From positions 1 to 16,517 of the forward strand of contig JBLIME010000031.1 of NCBI GenBank assembly GCA_047638515.1: DNA of 16,517 bases, in the 5' to 3' direction. Of the stretch, positions 15,347-16,517 are shown piece by piece. The position numbers were made by a program, and so were the translations under genes. Within the stretch, counting starts at the first letter, position 1. Each line of letters opens with the position of its first letter. A model generated the notes under the pieces. It was not told the DNA's origin and searched no databases. It saw nothing but the letters and a program-made list of their open reading frames with translations. Source of the DNA: CANLBN01 sp047638515. Lineage in GTDB: Bacteria; Pseudomonadota; Gammaproteobacteria; Pseudomonadales; Cellvibrionaceae.

Positions 15347-15476
15347 GCTCAACCTCGTTGCCGGGACTCAGCGATTGCTCTATGTGCTTGATAGACACGG
15401 CGCTAGACTGACTGAGTTAAATTTAGTCAATATGCTTAGTTCAGGCGGGCCAAAGCATCTGCATTATAATATTCTA

Positions 15477-15525
15477 CACTGCCGCCATAACACTCCTCAG
15501 TGCCGCGATGATACTCCACAGTGTC
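15477..15525. repeat. 21-base imperfect tandem repeat, about 2.3 copies
   Basis: The units 15477-15497 and 15498-15518 share 16 of 21 bases, and the next seven bases (CAGTGTC) begin a third copy. Each unit starts CASTGCCGC and ends ACTCCW. The outer ACACTG and CAGTGT also form inverted arms. Confidence 0.6.
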
Positions 15526-15563
15526 TTTGAGTTGCCACGATAATGAGTATTATTGATTATAAA

Positions 15564-15581
15564 TTCTTGCCTTCGCGGGAG
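15564..15581 (+). repeat. Degenerate dispersed hairpin repeat
   Basis: TTCTTGC (15564-15570), loop CTTC, and GCGGGAG (15575-15581) pair fully as RNA on the plus strand if G-U pairs are allowed. The sequence resembles the common bacterial dispersed repeat with arms TTCCCGC and GCGGGAA around a CTTC-like loop; the changes are all of the kind that keep pairing on this strand. Whether other copies exist cannot be seen from this window. Confidence 0.45.
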
Positions 15582-15871
15582 TAACAGGGAGGAGCAACCT
15601 ACTCGAAAACTTTGACCGTGATCAGCGCCGCTTTGCATGGCGACACAGAATAACTTCTCAAAAAATCTGCAGTGAACCATCTTAACAATGTAAGAATGTC
15701 TATTTGGGAACAAGTCTGTGGACCGCAGGCTCGGCATAGAGTAAACCGAGCAACAAGCTCAAAGTAGGCTTAACTTAGCACCACTCTTGTTAACTATTCA
15801 TCATCTCTAGCGTTAACAACATCTAACTCTAACGACCTCCAGCCCCAAGAACCTCTAACTCCAATGTTTAT

Positions 15872-15901
15872 TTGTAATCTTAGGCTTCAACATCATACAA
15901 T
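15872..15901 (+). promoter_or_regulatory. Predicted promoter of the GNAT gene
   Basis: TTGTAA (15872-15877) and TACAAT (15896-15901) are 18 bases apart, matching the -35 and -10 consensus at 4 of 6 and 5 of 6 positions. The start would be near 15908, about 25 bases before the ATG at 15933. Confidence 0.4.
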
Positions 15902-15932
15902 GATTTATCATTTTTATTAGTAAGGCTGTTTG

Positions 15933-16268
15933 ATGTGTATGAAAAAACAAGGTCCACTAGTCGAACACCAAATTGTCGTTAATCATGATCAAGCAGCTAA
16001 CGAATTTTTTGTTGACCTTAAGTGTCTAAATTTAGAGCCTCTGAGCTTAGATTTATTAGCATCTGGCGATGAAAAAGCGGTACTTAAATATCGAATAGAT
16101 GCGGTTAGTTGCGTTGATTTTTATAATACCTTTGTACCAAAGTTGGCCAGAGGTAGAGGCGTTGCGGAAGCTTTAGTTGACGCGGCATTGGCTTGGGCGA
16201 CCAAAAACGACCTCAAACAGCGGGCGTCTTGCTGGTATGTTCAAAAATACTTGAAGTCGGAGCTCTAG
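15933..16268 (+). CDS. Small GNAT-family N-acetyltransferase (YjdJ-like)
   Basis: The 111-residue product belongs to the small single-domain GNAT group (Acetyltransf_CG type), acetyl-CoA-dependent enzymes whose substrates are mostly unknown. The core is AVLKYRID near 48-55, then a strand and DFYNTFVPKLARGRGVAEAL at about 61-80, which contains the acetyl-CoA pyrophosphate loop RGRGVA. A C-terminal SCWYVQKYL, which in relatives reads CxYVxxYL, ends the domain. An unusual feature is the roughly 25-residue N-terminal segment before the core and the large spacing ahead of it. The ATG at 15933 has AAGG seven bases ahead; a TTG at 15930 and an ATG at 15939 are alternatives. It ends eight bases from the convergent ABC transporter gene. 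Confidence 0.85.
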   Translation: MCMKKQGPLVEHQIVVNHDQAANEFFVDLKCLNLEPLSLDLLASGDEKAVLKYRIDAVSCVDFYNTFVPKLARGRGVAEALVDAALAWATKNDLKQRASCWYVQKYLKSEL

Positions 16269-16276
16269 TTAACCAA

Positions 16277-16517
16277 TCAGTCTAGCGTTGCTTGCAATAA
16301 TTTTTGAGTGTATGGATGCTGTGGATCCTCAAGCACATTTTTAGCATCACCGTGTTCGACAATCTTGCCACTCTTAATAACCATGACTTGATGACTCATC
16401 GCTTTCACAACATGGATGTCATGACTAATAAATACATAACTAAGCTTGCGTTGCAGTTGAAGTTTTCGCAGTAGATTAATCACCTGTATTTGCACTACTC
16501 GATCGAGAGCGGAAGTG
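16277..16517 (-). CDS. C-terminal part of an oligopeptide-type ABC transporter ATPase (YejF/DppF/OppF-like), cut by the window edge
   Basis: The frame is open to the right edge of the window, so only the last 79 or so residues are seen. They start TSALDRVVQIQV, the D-loop that follows Walker B. The switch histidine comes next, in FISHDIHVVKAMSHQVMVI, followed by GKIVEHGDA and the oligopeptide-transporter tail motif DPQHPYTQKLLQA, ending at 16277. The last motif is typical of ATPases that power uptake of peptides, nickel or similar solutes by the Dpp/Opp/Yej class. The wording LSYVFISHDIHVVKAMSHQV is most like the C-terminal half of YejF, the fused two-ATPase subunit for microcin C-like peptides, but this cannot be settled without the rest. 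It converges on the GNAT gene. Confidence 0.88.
   Translation of the reverse strand, partial: TSALDRVVQIQVINLLRKLQLQRKLSYVFISHDIHVVKAMSHQVMVIKSGKIVEHGDAKNVLEDPQHPYTQKLLQATLD

Larger units (their letters stand above)
15347..15932. other. Gene-poor intergenic region between comF and the GNAT gene
   Basis: No gene is supported in these 586 bases. The longest frame, minus strand 15737-15474, would encode 87 residues with no ribosome site or recognisable domain, and it reads straight through the repeats. The region holds a 21-base imperfect tandem repeat at 15477-15525, a hairpin repeat at 15564-15581, and CTAACTC copies in a C+A-rich tract around 15824-15862. A promoter for the next gene is predicted at its right edge. 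It may be a decayed segment or an integration scar. Confidence 0.6.

Noticed and set aside
15406..15426. Hairpin after comF (TGACTGAG pairing with TTTAGTCA) as a comF terminator.
   Set aside because: The stem depends on G-U pairs and no T tract follows it.
15474..15737. Minus-strand 87-residue open frame in the comF-GNAT spacer.
   Set aside because: No ribosome site and no domain. It reads through the tandem repeat and the hairpin repeat, so it is likely chance or at most a relic.

Overview
The window looks like a chromosomal housekeeping segment of a gammaproteobacterium, probably of the Pseudomonas/Cellvibrio/marine OMG type. This is an inference from gene content and order: murA-hisG-hisD beside ibaG, zapE back to back with zapG (yhcB) and a DegS/AlgW-type protease, and a bioB-F-H-C-D operon divergent from comF. 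All of these are arrangements I know from Pseudomonas-like genomes. No rRNA, tRNA, CRISPR array, insertion sequence or phage gene was recognised.

Layout. (1) 1-2000, minus strand: zapE followed closely by a 4'-phosphopantetheinyl transferase. (2) 2043-2232: divergent promoter region. (3) 2233-3848, plus strand: zapG (GTG start) and a membrane-anchored single-PDZ serine protease of the DegS/AlgW family. (4) 3849-4059: convergent gap with two hairpins. (5) 4060-7914, minus strand: ibaG-murA-hisG-hisD, with a 302-base gap holding a hairpin between hisG and hisD. The hisC and mla genes often found around this block are absent. (6) 8155-9311, minus strand: a two-gene unit of a protein resembling the flagellar rod C-terminal domain and an HExxH putative metalloprotease (SprA-related/CatD type). 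(7) 9515-14359, minus strand: bioB-bioF-bioH-bioC-bioD, tightly packed and largely overlapping. (8) 14360-14554: divergent bioB/comF control region with a good promoter and a possible BirA operator. (9) 14555-15346: comF. (10) 15347-15932: a gene-poor stretch with a short tandem repeat and a degenerate dispersed hairpin repeat. (11) A small GNAT acetyltransferase, convergent with the 3' part of an oligopeptide-type ABC ATPase (YejF-like) that runs off the window.

How the genes fit together. BioC and BioH make and release the pimeloyl chain, and BioF, BioD and BioB then turn it into biotin; bioA is not in the window. HisG here is the short form that needs HisZ, which must be encoded elsewhere. 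MurA and IbaG belong to envelope and acid/iron-sulfur physiology, ZapE and ZapG to division and envelope growth, and DegS to envelope stress sensing.

Most of the window is conserved and well known. The least understood part is the two-gene unit at 8155-9311, which is the best candidate for an undescribed function. The control sites (bio operator, hairpins, inverted repeat in the zapE promoter) are predictions made by eye.
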